Source: Agromyces albus
GTDB taxonomy: Bacteria; Actinomycetota; Actinomycetes; Actinomycetales; Microbacteriaceae
Assembly (NCBI RefSeq): GCF_030815405.1
Contig: NZ_JAUSWX010000001.1
Span: 3,348,001 to 3,412,000 of the forward strand
Reading direction: 5' to 3'
Length of the DNA stretch: 64,000 nucleotides
Below the pieces are notes generated by a model. It worked only from the letters and a program-made list of their open reading frames with translations. It was not told the DNA's origin and ran no database searches. Numbering within the stretch: position 1 is the stretch's first letter; each line of letters begins with the position of its first letter. Positions 25,064-35,565 of this stretch are shown piece after piece. Both the position numbers and the translations under genes were made by a program.

Positions 25064-26538
25064 ACGCCGCGATCGGCTACACCGCGATCGCCGCGGTCGC
25101 CCTCGCCTCGGCCCTCATCGGCTTCTACGGACTGCGCGTCTCGCGCACGACGAGCGACTTCTACGTCGCCTCGCGCACTGTGCGCCCGTGGTGGAACGCC
25201 TCGGCGATCGGCGGCGAGTACCTCTCGGCGGCATCGTTCCTCGGCATCGCGGGGCTCATCCTGCTCACGGGCTCGTCGGCGCTGTGGTTCCCCATCGGCT
25301 ACACCGCCGGGTACCTCATGCTGCTGCTCTTCGTCGCCGCGCCCCTGCGACGATCGGGCGCCTACACGATCCCCGACTTCACCGAGGCGCGGCTCGAGTC
25401 GCCGTGGGCACGCCGGGTCACGAGCCTCCTCGTGATCGTCATCGGCTGGTTCTACATCGTGCCGCAGCTGCAGGGCGCCGCGCTCACGGTGCGCATCACC
25501 ACGGGCCTGCCGTCGTGGGCCGGGTCGCTCGCGGTCGCCGTCATCGTCTCGGTGATCGTGGCCGCGGGCGGCATGCGCTCGATCACGTTCGTGCAGGCGT
25601 TCCAGTTCTGGCTCAAGCTCACGGCGCTCGCGGTGCCCGCGGTCGCGCTGCTCCTCGTGATCGGCGGCGGCTCGCAGGCGGAGCTCAGCCCCGCCGACGC
25701 CTTCCCGCCGGCGGCGGGTCCGGGCGACCTCGAGGTGTACCGCACGGTCTCGCTCATGGTCGCGCTGCTCCTCGGCACCCTCGGCCTCCCGCACGTGCTC
25801 GTGCGCTTCTACACGAACCCAGACGGCGCGGCCGCCCGACGTACGACGGTGATCGTGCTCGTGCTGCTCTCGGTGTTCTACCTCTTCCCCACGGCCTTCG
25901 GCTTCATCGGCCGTGCGTTCGCCCCCGACCTCGCCGCGACCGGCGAGGCCGATGCCCTCATCCTGCTGCTGCCCGACCGGCTCATCCCGGGCGTCGCGGG
26001 CGACCTGCTCACCGCGCTCGTCATCGCGGGGGCGTTCGCGGCGTTCCTCTCGACGTCGTCGGGACTCGTCGTCTCGCTCGCGGGCGTCATCAGCCAAGAC
26101 CTGCTCGGCGGCAGCGTGCGCGGCTTCCGCATCGCGGCGATCGCGTCGTCGTTCGTGCCGCTCGTCGTCGCGCTCGCGACCGAGTCGACCGGGCTCGCGG
26201 GCAGCGTCGGACTCGTCTTCGCGTTCACGGCGTCGACGCTCTGTCCGATGCTCATCCTGGGCATCTGGTGGCGCGGCCTCACCGCGCGCGGCGCGATCGC
26301 CGGCATGGCGACGGGCGCGGTGCTCTCGGGCGCGGCCATCCTCGGCGGCGCCGCGATCTCGGCGGCGCGGCCCGGCATCCGCCCGTTCCTCGAGCAGCCC
26401 GCCGCGTGGACCGTTCCGCTCGCCGTGCTTGTGACCGTGGTGGTCTCGCGCGCCGACCGGCGCGGCACACCGCGGGGCACCGACGCGTTCCTCACCCGGT
26501 TGCACGTGCCCGAGGCGCGTGTCGAGCGGGGCGGTTAG
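25060..26538 (+). CDS. Sodium:solute symporter, second ActP-like transporter
   Basis: A 492-residue SSS-family transporter with about 13 helices. Conserved signals include FYVASRTVRPWWNASAIGGE and YLSAASFLGIAGL near residue 40. It belongs to the same broad subfamily as the ActP-like protein on the other strand but is shorter and clearly diverged, so the substrates may differ. GTG at 25060 overlaps the stop of the upstream small membrane gene and has a strong GGAGG ribosome binding site. It is the last gene of the kinase-regulator-partner-symporter unit. The stop is followed by GCGAGCGGATGCC. Confidence 0.88.
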   Translation: MNAAIGYTAIAAVALASALIGFYGLRVSRTTSDFYVASRTVRPWWNASAIGGEYLSAASFLGIAGLILLTGSSALWFPIGYTAGYLMLLLFVAAPLRRSGAYTIPDFTEARLESPWARRVTSLLVIVIGWFYIVPQLQGAALTVRITTGLPSWAGSLAVAVIVSVIVAAGGMRSITFVQAFQFWLKLTALAVPAVALLLVIGGGSQAELSPADAFPPAAGPGDLEVYRTVSLMVALLLGTLGLPHVLVRFYTNPDGAAARRTTVIVLVLLSVFYLFPTAFGFIGRAFAPDLAATGEADALILLLPDRLIPGVAGDLLTALVIAGAFAAFLSTSSGLVVSLAGVISQDLLGGSVRGFRIAAIASSFVPLVVALATESTGLAGSVGLVFAFTASTLCPMLILGIWWRGLTARGAIAGMATGAVLSGAAILGGAAISAARPGIRPFLEQPAAWTVPLAVLVTVVVSRADRRGTPRGTDAFLTRLHVPEARVERGG

Positions 26539-26556
26539 GCGAGCGGATGCCGCGCG

Positions 26557-26597
26557 GGTGGCTTGATAGGCGGCTTCGCGGCTACTCGACCACCGTC
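26557..26597. repeat. REP-like dispersed palindrome, copy 3, containing the GNAT gene stop codon
   Basis: On the minus strand the arms are GGTGGTCGAGTAGCC and GCCTATCAAGCCACC around GCGAAG. The acetyltransferase gene enters the element and ends at its TAG (26582-26584), so its final V-V-E residues come from the repeat. The layout mirrors copy 2. Confidence 0.6.
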
Positions 26598-27220
26598 ACC
26601 GGTCGATCGCCCCACGCTGCGAGCCGCGCCTCGAGTCCGGCCCGCACCTCGGGCCACTCGTCGACGATGACGGAGTAGATGGCGGAGTCGCGCCACGACC
26701 CGTCGGCGCGTCGCTTGTGACGGCGCGCGATGCCCTCGAATCGGGCCCCGAGCTTCAGGATCGCCGCGCGCGAGCGGGCGTTCCGGGCATCCGCCTGCAG
26801 CTTCACACGACCGAACCCGTGATCGAATGCGAGCCCGAGCAGCAGCAGTTTCGCCTCGGGATTCACGGCGGTGCCCCACACGCGCGGGTCGTACGCCGTC
26901 CACCCGATGTGCGCCGACTCGTTGCCCGGGTCGAGGTCGCCGAGCGTGCTCGCACCCACGACCGTGCCGTCGTCGGGCCCGCCGTGCACGCGAATGGTCC
27001 ACGGCAGGGCATCGGGCCCCGCGATGTAGTAGGCGCGAGCGAACCGCTCGAACGCCGCGAGGTCGGCCGGCAGCCCGGCGGGCCCGCCGCCATACCCGCC
27101 CGCGAAGACCTCTGGGCGGCAAAGCGCGCGGTGCAGCGCGGGGATGTCGGTCTCGGCGAACGGAGTGAGACGGATGAATCGGCCGACGATCTCGTCGGCG
27201 GCGGGGCGAGTGGCGGTCAC
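26582..27220 (-). CDS. GNAT-family N-acetyltransferase
   Basis: A 212-residue GNAT protein related to the RimJ/RimL group: substrate side GRFIRLTPFAETDIPALHRALC, then GGPDDGTVVGASTLGDLDPGN and the acetyl-CoA region near KLLLLGLAFDHGFGRVKLQ with RNARSRAAILKLGARFEG. The acetyl acceptor is unknown. The GTG start at 27220 lies 21 nt after the purA stop on the same strand, so the gene is probably the distal member of the DUF3151-purA unit. The C-terminus VTVVE is encoded by the REP-like element. Confidence 0.82.
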   Translation of the reverse strand: MTATRPAADEIVGRFIRLTPFAETDIPALHRALCRPEVFAGGYGGGPAGLPADLAAFERFARAYYIAGPDALPWTIRVHGGPDDGTVVGASTLGDLDPGNESAHIGWTAYDPRVWGTAVNPEAKLLLLGLAFDHGFGRVKLQADARNARSRAAILKLGARFEGIARRHKRRADGSWRDSAIYSVIVDEWPEVRAGLEARLAAWGDRPVTVVE

Positions 27221-27240
27221 CGCACGAATCTCGGCACGGC

Positions 27241-28527
27241 TCAGTCGAGCAGGTCGTGCAGCTCGATGATCTGGTCGCGACCGGGGCCGACGCCGATCGC
27301 CGAGATGCGCGAACCGCTGATCGCCTCGAGCTCGCGCACGTAGCTCTGCGCGTTGGCCGGGAGGGCGTCGAGCGAGCGAGCGCCCGAGATGTCTTCCGTC
27401 CAGCCGGGGAACTCCTCGTACACGGGCTTCGCGTGGTGGAAGTCGGACTGCGAGACGGGCACCTCGTCGACGCGTTCGCCCTCGACCTCGTAGCCCACCG
27501 CGACGGGGATGCGCTCGAGCCCGGTGAGCACGTCGAGCTTCGTGAGCACGAAGTCGGTGACGCCGTTCACTCGCGACGTGTAGCGCGCGATCGGAGCGTC
27601 GTACCAGCCGGTGCGGCGGCGGCGGCCCGTGGTGGTGCCGAACTCTCGGCCGCGGTCGGTGAGGAAGTCGCCCCACTCGTCGAATAGCTCGGTGGGGAAC
27701 GGGCCGGCGCCCACGCGCGTCGTGTAGGCCTTCACGACACCGATGACGCGGTCGATGCGGTTCGGCGCGATGCCGGAGCCCGTGACGGCGCCGCCGCTCG
27801 TGGCGTTCGACGAGGTGACGAACGGGTAGGTGCCGTGGTCGACGTCGAGCATCGTGGCCTGCCCACCCTCGAAGAGCACCGTCTCGCCCTTGTCGAGCGC
27901 GCGGTGCAGCAGCAGCGAGGTGTCGGTGACCATGGGCCGCAACCGCTCGACGTAGCCGAGCAGCTCGTCGACGACCTCGTCGACGCCGATCGCGCGCCGG
28001 TTGTAGACCTTCAGGAGCAGGTGGTTCTTCTGGTCGAGTGCGCCCTCGACCTTCTGCCGCAGGATGTTCTCGTCGAAGAGGTCTTGCATGCGGATGCCGA
28101 CGCGGTTGATCTTGTCGGCGTAGGCCGGGCCGATGCCGCGGCCCGTCGTGCCGATCTGGCGCTTGCCGAGGAAGCGCTCGGTGACCTTGTCGAGCGTGCG
28201 GTGATATTGCGTGATGAGGTGCGCGTTGGCGGAGATGCGCAGCCTCGAGACATCCACCCCTCGGCTCGAGAGTCCCTCGAGCTCCTCGAAGAGCACCTCG
28301 ATGTCGACGACCACGCCGTTGGCGATGACGGGGGTGACGCCGGGCGTGAGGATGCCGGAGGGCAACAGGTGCAGGGCGTACTTCTCATCGCCGACGACGA
28401 CCGTGTGCCCGGCGTTGTTGCCGCCGTTGAACTTCACGACATAGTCGAGCCGTGAACCGAGCAGATCGGTGGCCTTGCCCTTGCCCTCGTCGCCCCACTG
28501 TGCACCGATGAGTACGACCGCGGGCAT
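27241..28527 (-). CDS. purA: Adenylosuccinate synthetase
   Basis: A 428-residue enzyme that joins IMP and aspartate with GTP to form adenylosuccinate on the way to AMP. Motifs: [17 protein letters not shown] near residue 8 (GTP loop and catalytic Asp), [11 protein letters not shown] near 36, [15 protein letters not shown] near 128, and [11 protein letters not shown] near 298. The length is normal. ATG at 28527 has a GGAGAGG ribosome binding site. The gene follows the DUF3151 gene by one base, indicating a tight two-gene unit. Confidence 0.97.
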   Translation of the reverse strand: MPAVVLIGAQWGDEGKGKATDLLGSRLDYVVKFNGGNNAGHTVVVGDEKYALHLLPSGILTPGVTPVIANGVVVDIEVLFEELEGLSSRGVDVSRLRISANAHLITQYHRTLDKVTERFLGKRQIGTTGRGIGPAYADKINRVGIRMQDLFDENILRQKVEGALDQKNHLLLKVYNRRAIGVDEVVDELLGYVERLRPMVTDTSLLLHRALDKGETVLFEGGQATMLDVDHGTYPFVTSSNATSGGAVTGSGIAPNRIDRVIGVVKAYTTRVGAGPFPTELFDEWGDFLTDRGREFGTTTGRRRRTGWYDAPIARYTSRVNGVTDFVLTKLDVLTGLERIPVAVGYEVEGERVDEVPVSQSDFHHAKPVYEEFPGWTEDISGARSLDALPANAQSYVRELEAISGSRISAIGVGPGRDQIIELHDLLD

Positions 28528-28528
28528 A

Positions 28529-30595
<2,067 letters not shown>

Positions 30596-30598
<3 letters not shown>

Positions 30599-30651
30599 CC
30601 GGCACCGCCTGACCGGCACCGCCTGACCGGCACCGCCTGACCGGCAGCGCC
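30596..30651 (+). repeat. 14-bp tandem repeat, 4 copies, starting at the argG stop
   Basis: TGACCGGCACCGCC repeats four times in a row, the last copy with one substitution (GGCAGC). The first TGA is the argG stop. Each copy places a TGA in a different frame. The region may be a variable-number locus. Confidence 0.85.
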
Positions 30652-30670
30652 GATCGGGCACCCGCACCCG

Positions 30671-31039
30671 TCAGGCGGGCGTCTGCTGGTGCGCGGCCAC
30701 TCGCCATGCGCCGTCGTCGTAGAGGTAGGTCGTCGACATCCGCAGGTTCGCGGTGTCGTCGCCACGGCGCGCGACCGCTCGGTAGACGAGCACGCCCGCA
30801 TGGTCGCCAAGGCGGATGACGGCCGGCTCGTGCAGTTCGTAGGAGTCCCACGGCTGGGTGTTGCGGAACGCGGCCATCATCTCATCGCGGCCGAGCATCG
30901 CCCCCTCGACGACCATGAGCGCGTCGCGCGTCATGGCCCTGGCGTAGTGCTCACCGCCGCGACCTTCGAGGATCGCCCGCCATCCGGCGTGCTCCTCGTG
31001 CAGCAGTCGGGCGGGCAGATCGTCGGTGATCTCGGTCAT
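30671..31039 (-). CDS. SnoaL/NTF2-like domain protein
   Basis: A 122-residue single-domain protein of the nuclear-transport-factor-2 fold (DUF4440/SnoaL type): MTEITDDLPARLLHEEHAGWRAI, a middle strand around VLVYRAVARRGDDTANLRM, and a C-terminal STTYLYDDGAWRVAAHQQTP. These are small ligand-binding or isomerase-like folds, with no fixed function. It has its own position on the minus strand, following corA, from which it is separated by a hairpin. Confidence 0.75.
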   Translation of the reverse strand: MTEITDDLPARLLHEEHAGWRAILEGRGGEHYARAMTRDALMVVEGAMLGRDEMMAAFRNTQPWDSYELHEPAVIRLGDHAGVLVYRAVARRGDDTANLRMSTTYLYDDGAWRVAAHQQTPA

Positions 31040-31059
31040 GTCCCCACGCTAACGGCGAT

Positions 31060-31126
31060 CGGATGCCGCGGGAAGGGCACCGGCGAGATGCGCCGGGTGT
31101 GCCCGGAGCGCCGCCTGCGGCATCCG
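31060..31126. terminator. Long hairpin built from an inverted GGATGCCGC pair, after corA
   Basis: CGGATGCCGC (31060-31069) and GCGGCATCCG (31117-31126) form the outer stem; inside, CCGGCG and CGCCGG form a second stem. It begins two bases after the stop of corA and lies before the next minus-strand gene. Confidence 0.65.
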
Positions 31127-31127
31127 C

Positions 31128-32144
31128 TCAGAGCCAGCCGCGGCGTTTGAAGACCCCGTACAGCACGAAGCCGAGCCCGACCATGAGCAGCACCGCGAAC
31201 GGGTACCCCAGCACCCAGTCGAGCTCGGGCATGTAGGCGAAATTCATGCCGTAGATCGTGCCGACGAGGGTGGGGGCGAACAGGATGGCCGCCCAGCTCG
31301 AGATCTTCTTCGTCTGCTCGCTCTGCGCGAGGCTCGTCTCGGTGAGTCGCTTCATCTCCTCGTTCTGCCGCTGGCCGACGAGCGTGGCATGCACCGAGAG
31401 TGCGTTCTGCAGCAACTGGCGGAACGCCTCGCCGCGGTCGACGACGCGGAGAACGTGGTCCTTGACGTCACGCAGATACCGCCGCAGCTCGAGGTCGACG
31501 CCGTACTTCTCGAAGCCGTGCTCGAGCGCCGCGAACATGTCGACGAGCGGGCGGGTCGCGCGCTGGAACTCCATGACCTCGCTCGCGAGGTCGTAGATGC
31601 GCCGCGTCACTGCCGGGTCGCCGTCGAAGAGCTGCTCCTCGATCTCGTCGATGTCGTTCTCGAGGCCCGTGAGCACCGGGAGGTATTCGTCGACGACCTC
31701 GTCGAGCACGGCGTAGAGCACCGCCTCAGGCCCCTTCATGAGCAGCTCAGGCGAGGCCTCGAGCCGATGGCGCACCTTGGCGAGGTTGGGTGACTCGGCC
31801 CGCCGGATGGAGATCGTGAAGTCCCGCCCGACGAACATGTGGAGCTCGCCGAACTCGACCTGCTCGACGTCGTCGAGGTAGCGGGCCGGGCGCAGCACCA
31901 CGAAGAGCGTCTCGCCGTAGCGCTCGAGCTTGGCACGCTGGTGGCCCTTCCGCGCGTCTTCGACAGCGAGCGGGTGCAGCCCGAACTCGCTCGCGACGGC
32001 GTCGAGTTCCGCATCGGTCGGACGGTAGAGGCCGATCCAGGCGAAGCCGCCGTGTGCCTCCCGAGTCTCGAACGTCTCTTCAAGGGTCACGGGCGTGGCG
32101 ACGCGCACGCCGCCGTTGTAGATCGCGTTGTCGATGACCGGCAT
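31128..32144 (-). CDS. corA: CorA-family magnesium/cobalt transporter
   Basis: A 338-residue divalent-cation channel. The long cytoplasmic N-terminal region is followed by the coiled stalk (QRQNEEMKRLTETSLAQSEQ) and two C-terminal membrane helices. The conserved GMN motif at the pore entrance is at residues 299-301 in TIYGMNF, with the second helix PFAVLLMVGLGFVLYGVF and a basic C-terminus (KRRGWL). The ATG at 32144 has CAGACT 7 nt upstream on the minus strand and no ribosome binding site. It probably carries Mg2+. Confidence 0.93.
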   Translation of the reverse strand: MPVIDNAIYNGGVRVATPVTLEETFETREAHGGFAWIGLYRPTDAELDAVASEFGLHPLAVEDARKGHQRAKLERYGETLFVVLRPARYLDDVEQVEFGELHMFVGRDFTISIRRAESPNLAKVRHRLEASPELLMKGPEAVLYAVLDEVVDEYLPVLTGLENDIDEIEEQLFDGDPAVTRRIYDLASEVMEFQRATRPLVDMFAALEHGFEKYGVDLELRRYLRDVKDHVLRVVDRGEAFRQLLQNALSVHATLVGQRQNEEMKRLTETSLAQSEQTKKISSWAAILFAPTLVGTIYGMNFAYMPELDWVLGYPFAVLLMVGLGFVLYGVFKRRGWL

Positions 32145-32172
32145 CCGTTCCAGTCTGCCGCATGCCCGAGGG

Positions 32173-32892
32173 TCAGGCCGGGGGCGCGCCGAACCGGCCA
32201 TGGGTGAGCACCCACGAGTGCATGGCGATCGCGGCGGCCGCGCTCGCGTTGAGCGATCGGGTCGACCCGAACTGCGTGATCTCGACGATGGCGTCGGCCG
32301 CGGCGGTCGCCTCTGCCGAGAGGCCCGGGCCCTCCTGCCCGAAGAGGAGCACGCATCGCTCGGGCCACGCGAATGCCTCGATCGGCACGGCGCCCTCGAC
32401 GTTGTCGACGGCGATGATGGGCACGGATGCCGCGCGCGCCCACTCGGCGAAGGCCGCGACATCCGCGTGATGCTCGAGGTGCTGGTAGCGATCGGTCACC
32501 ATCGCGCCGCGCTTGTTCCAGCGGCGGCGCCCGATGATGTGCACGGTGTCGGCGGCGAACGCGTTGGCGCTGCGCACGATCGAGCCGATGTTCATGTCGT
32601 GCTGCCAATTCTCGATCGCGACGTGGAACGGATGCCGGTGGGCGTCGAGGTCGGCGACGATCGCCTCCATGCGCCAGTACCGGTAGCGGTCGATGACGTT
32701 GCGGGTGTCGCCGCGTTCGAGGAGCTCAGGGTCGTACCGGGGGTCGTCTGGCCACGCCTCGGCGCCGCCGGGCCAGGGACCGACGCCGTGCGTCAGGAGG
32801 ACCGGCTCGTCGTGCTCGGGCTCGTCGTGCCGGGTGGCGTCGCCGACACCCTCGCCGGACTCGCCCGCGGCATCCGCTCGCTCATGAACCAC
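32173..32892 (-). CDS. SpoU/TrmH-family RNA 2'-O-methyltransferase
   Basis: A 239-residue SPOUT methyltransferase. The three SpoU motifs are visible: NIGSIVRSANAFAADTVHII, CVLLFGQEGPGLS and STRSLNASAAAAIAMHSWVL. It methylates a ribose of rRNA or tRNA using S-adenosylmethionine. The N-terminal 50 residues are acidic and low in complexity, and the start at 32892 may be too far upstream: part of this segment is encoded by the GCGAGCGGATGCCGCG word. The exact RNA target is unknown. Confidence 0.88.
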   Translation of the reverse strand: MVHERADAAGESGEGVGDATRHDEPEHDEPVLLTHGVGPWPGGAEAWPDDPRYDPELLERGDTRNVIDRYRYWRMEAIVADLDAHRHPFHVAIENWQHDMNIGSIVRSANAFAADTVHIIGRRRWNKRGAMVTDRYQHLEHHADVAAFAEWARAASVPIIAVDNVEGAVPIEAFAWPERCVLLFGQEGPGLSAEATAAADAIVEITQFGSTRSLNASAAAAIAMHSWVLTHGRFGAPPA

Positions 32893-32932
32893 ACCTCAAC
32901 GCTAGCCGTCCGCCGCGAGCTTTGGCCGCCGC

Positions 32933-32975
32933 TTTCGGCACACCGAAATCTGTGTACGATTTAGGTATGCCGAAA
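32933..32975 (+). promoter_or_regulatory. Two operator-like sites over the promoter of the Mn/Fe importer operon
   Basis: Site 1 (32933-32948) is the palindrome TTTCGGCACACCGAAA. Site 2 (32960-32975) is the related TTTAGGTATGCCGAAA, which covers the start codon. TACGAT (32955-32960) is the likely -10 element, 6 nt before the ATG. A repressor bound here would block transcription. A DtxR-family regulator is encoded 5 kb away (38356). Confidence 0.65.
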
Positions 32976-33884
32976 CGCATCGTCGCCGCCGCCGCAGGGC
33001 TCACTGCCGCCGCCGTGCTGCTCGGCGGATGCACCGGCAGCAGCGCCAACGGCGAGGCCGACGAACGGCCCGTCGTGCTGACGACCTTCACCGTGCTCGA
33101 AGACATCGCCGAGCAGGTCGCGGGCGAGCATCTGCGGGTCGAATCAATCACCAAGGTCGGCGCCGAGATCCATGGCTATGAGCCGACGCCCGGCGATCTG
33201 CGCCGCGCCTCGGGCGCCGACCTCATCCTCGACAACGGGCTCAACCTCGAGGCGTGGTTCGCGCAGTTCGTCGAGAGCCTCGATGTGCCGCACGTCGTCG
33301 TGAGCGAGGGCGTCGAGGTGATGTCAATCGCCGACGGCTCCGCCGAGGGCCTGCCGAACCCGCACGCGTGGATGTCGGCGCTCAACGTGCAGGTGTACGT
33401 CGACAACATGGTCGCCGCGTTCAGCGAGCTCGATCCCGACCACGCCGCCGACTACGCGGCGAACGGCCGCGCCTACCAGGCCGAGCTGCAGCAGGTGCAC
33501 GACGAGCTCGTCGCCGAGCTCGCGACGCTCCCCGCCAACGAGCGGGCGCTCGTCACGTGCGAAGGCGCGTTCTCGTACCTCGCCCGCGACGCCGGCCTCA
33601 CCGAGCAGTACCTCTGGGCCGTCAACGCCGAACAGCAGGCCACGCCGCAGCAGATCGCGCGCACGATCGAGTTCGTCGACGAGCAGGGCGTGCCAGCGGT
33701 GTTCTGCGAGTCCACGGTGTCCGACAAGGCGATGCAGCAGGTCGTGCAGGCGACGGATGCCGCGTTCGGCGGCACGCTCTACGTCGACTCGCTATCGGAC
33801 CCCGACGGTCCGGTGCCGAGCTATCTCGACCTGCTCCGCCACGACGCCACCGTGATCACCGACGCGCTCGCCGGGGGTGGGTGA
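32967..33884 (+). CDS. Metal ABC transporter substrate-binding lipoprotein (Mn/Fe type)
   Basis: A 305-residue TroA/ZnuA-family binding protein. The signal peptide ends with lipobox LLGGC, so Cys22 would be lipidated. Candidate metal ligands are His69 (EIHGYEPTP), His133 (LPNPHAWMS), Glu248 (FCESTVSD) and Asp274 (LYVDSLSD); the two-His, Glu, Asp set is the one seen in manganese or iron binders rather than zinc binders. The ATG at 32967 is within the second operator-like site and is leaderless. It heads a three-gene operon with ATPase and permease. Confidence 0.9.
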   Translation: MPKRIVAAAAGLTAAAVLLGGCTGSSANGEADERPVVLTTFTVLEDIAEQVAGEHLRVESITKVGAEIHGYEPTPGDLRRASGADLILDNGLNLEAWFAQFVESLDVPHVVVSEGVEVMSIADGSAEGLPNPHAWMSALNVQVYVDNMVAAFSELDPDHAADYAANGRAYQAELQQVHDELVAELATLPANERALVTCEGAFSYLARDAGLTEQYLWAVNAEQQATPQQIARTIEFVDEQGVPAVFCESTVSDKAMQQVVQATDAAFGGTLYVDSLSDPDGPVPSYLDLLRHDATVITDALAGGG

Positions 33885-34660
33885 TGACGTTCACTCGAAC
33901 GGGTCACGTTCCGGGCGCGGCATCCGATCCGGCGCTCATCGTGCGCGGGCTCACCGTGCACTACGGCGACGTGCTCGCCCTCGACGACGTGAGCATCACG
34001 CTGCAGCGCGGCACGATCTGCGGCCTGGTCGGCATGAACGGCTCGGGCAAGTCCACGCTCTTCAAGGCGATCATGGGCTCGGTCAAGCCCGATCGCGGCA
34101 CCGTCACGATCGAGGGCCTGCCTCCGAAGCGCGCACGCAAGCGGGGCATCGTCGGCTACGTACCGCAGAGCGAAGACGTCGACTGGTCGTTCCCGCTCAG
34201 CGTGTACGACGTCGTCATGATGGGTCGCTACGGGTTCCAGAACTTCACGCGGCATCCTCGGCACGCCGACCGCGAAGCGGTGGCCGAAGCCCTCGACCGG
34301 GTCGAACTGTCCGACCTCGCCGGCCGCCGCATCGGCGCCCTCTCGGGCGGTCAGCGCAAGCGCGCCTTCGTCGCCCGCGGGCTCGCGCAGGGCGCCGAGG
34401 TGTTGCTGCTCGACGAGCCGTTCGCGGGAGTCGACCGGCGCAGCGAGGCCACGATCACCGAGCTTCTGCGCGAGCTCGCCGCCGACGGCCGCACGGTGCT
34501 CGTCTCCTCGCACGATCTCGAGGGGCTGCCCCGCCTCGCCGACGAGGCGATCCTCCTGCTGCGGCGCGTGCTCATGCACTCGACGCCCGAAGAGGTGCTG
34601 CGCCCCGAGAACCTCGCGCGGGCGTTCGGGTTCGATCTCACCGGCCGAGCGGGGGAGTGA
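33884..34660 (+). CDS. Metal ABC transporter ATP-binding protein
   Basis: A 258-residue ATPase with Walker A GMNGSGKSTL near residue 48, signature LSGGQRKRAFVARGLA, Walker B VLLLDEPFAGVD and switch region VLVSSHDLE. It powers the manganese/iron-type importer of this operon. ATG at 33884 shares a base with the stop of the binding-protein gene (TGATG); the longer frame starting at 33254 is an overlap artefact. Confidence 0.93.
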   Translation: MTFTRTGHVPGAASDPALIVRGLTVHYGDVLALDDVSITLQRGTICGLVGMNGSGKSTLFKAIMGSVKPDRGTVTIEGLPPKRARKRGIVGYVPQSEDVDWSFPLSVYDVVMMGRYGFQNFTRHPRHADREAVAEALDRVELSDLAGRRIGALSGGQRKRAFVARGLAQGAEVLLLDEPFAGVDRRSEATITELLRELAADGRTVLVSSHDLEGLPRLADEAILLLRRVLMHSTPEEVLRPENLARAFGFDLTGRAGE

Positions 34661-34662
34661 GC

Positions 34663-35538
34663 ATGCCCCTGGTCGACCTGCTGCTCGAGCCGCTGGGCTA
34701 CGACTTCATGCAGCGCGCGTTCCTCGTCACGGTCACGGCCGCGATCGTGTGCGGGGTGCTCAGCTGCTGGCTCGTGCTCATCGGGTGGTCGCTCATGGGC
34801 GACGCCGTCTCGCACGCCGTGTTGCCCGGTGTCGTGCTCGCCTACCTGCTCGGCACGCCGTTCGCGGTCGGCGCCCTCGTGTTCGGCGTCGCCGCGGTCG
34901 CGCTCATCGGTCTCGTGCGGTCGACGAGCCGCGTGAAGGAGGATGCCGCGATCGGCGTCGTGTTCACGACCCTCTTCGCCCTCGGCATCGTGCTCATCTC
35001 CGTCGTGCCGAGCCAGACCGACCTCGGCCACATCCTGTTCGGCAACCTGCTCGGCGTGAGCGTGGCCGACCTCGCGCAAGTGCTCGGGCTCGGCGTGGTG
35101 ACGCTCGCGATTCTCGTGCTCAAGCGCCGCGACCTCACGCTCTACGCGTTCGACCCCACGCACGCCAACGCGATCGGGCTCAACCCGAAGGCCCTCGGCG
35201 CGCTGCTGCTCGGGCTCCTCGCGCTCACGGTCGTCGTCGCGCTGCAGGCCGTGGGCGTCGTGCTCGTGGTGGCGATGCTCATCATCCCCGGTGCCACCGC
35301 GTACCTGCTCACCGACCGGTTCGCCCGCATGCTCGTGATCTCGCCGATCATCGCGGCGGCGTGCTCGATCGTCGGCATCTACCTCAGCTACTACCTCGAC
35401 GCGGCATCCGGTGGCATGGTCGTGCTCACCATGGGCGCCGTGTTCACGCTCGTCTACCTCTTCGCGCCCCAGCACGGCGTCATCGGTCGACGGCTGACGG
35501 CGGCGGCCCGGCGCCGACAGGTCACCGCGAACGCGTGA
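34663..35538 (+). CDS. Metal ABC transporter permease (ZnuB/MntB-type)
   Basis: A 291-residue integral membrane protein of the ABC-3 family with about eight helices. The family motif is visible in GDAVSHAVLPGVVLAYLLG near residue 47, and FDPTHANAIGLNPK in the central cytoplasmic loop. It forms the channel for the metal imported by the operon. ATG at 34663 has a GGGGGAG ribosome binding site; GTG at 34657 (overlapping the ATPase stop) is an alternative. The C-terminus is basic (RRLTAAARRRQ). Confidence 0.92.
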   Translation: MPLVDLLLEPLGYDFMQRAFLVTVTAAIVCGVLSCWLVLIGWSLMGDAVSHAVLPGVVLAYLLGTPFAVGALVFGVAAVALIGLVRSTSRVKEDAAIGVVFTTLFALGIVLISVVPSQTDLGHILFGNLLGVSVADLAQVLGLGVVTLAILVLKRRDLTLYAFDPTHANAIGLNPKALGALLLGLLALTVVVALQAVGVVLVVAMLIIPGATAYLLTDRFARMLVISPIIAAACSIVGIYLSYYLDAASGGMVVLTMGAVFTLVYLFAPQHGVIGRRLTAAARRRQVTANA

Positions 35539-35565
35539 CGTGCCGGCTGCCGAGCTGTTCCTGGT

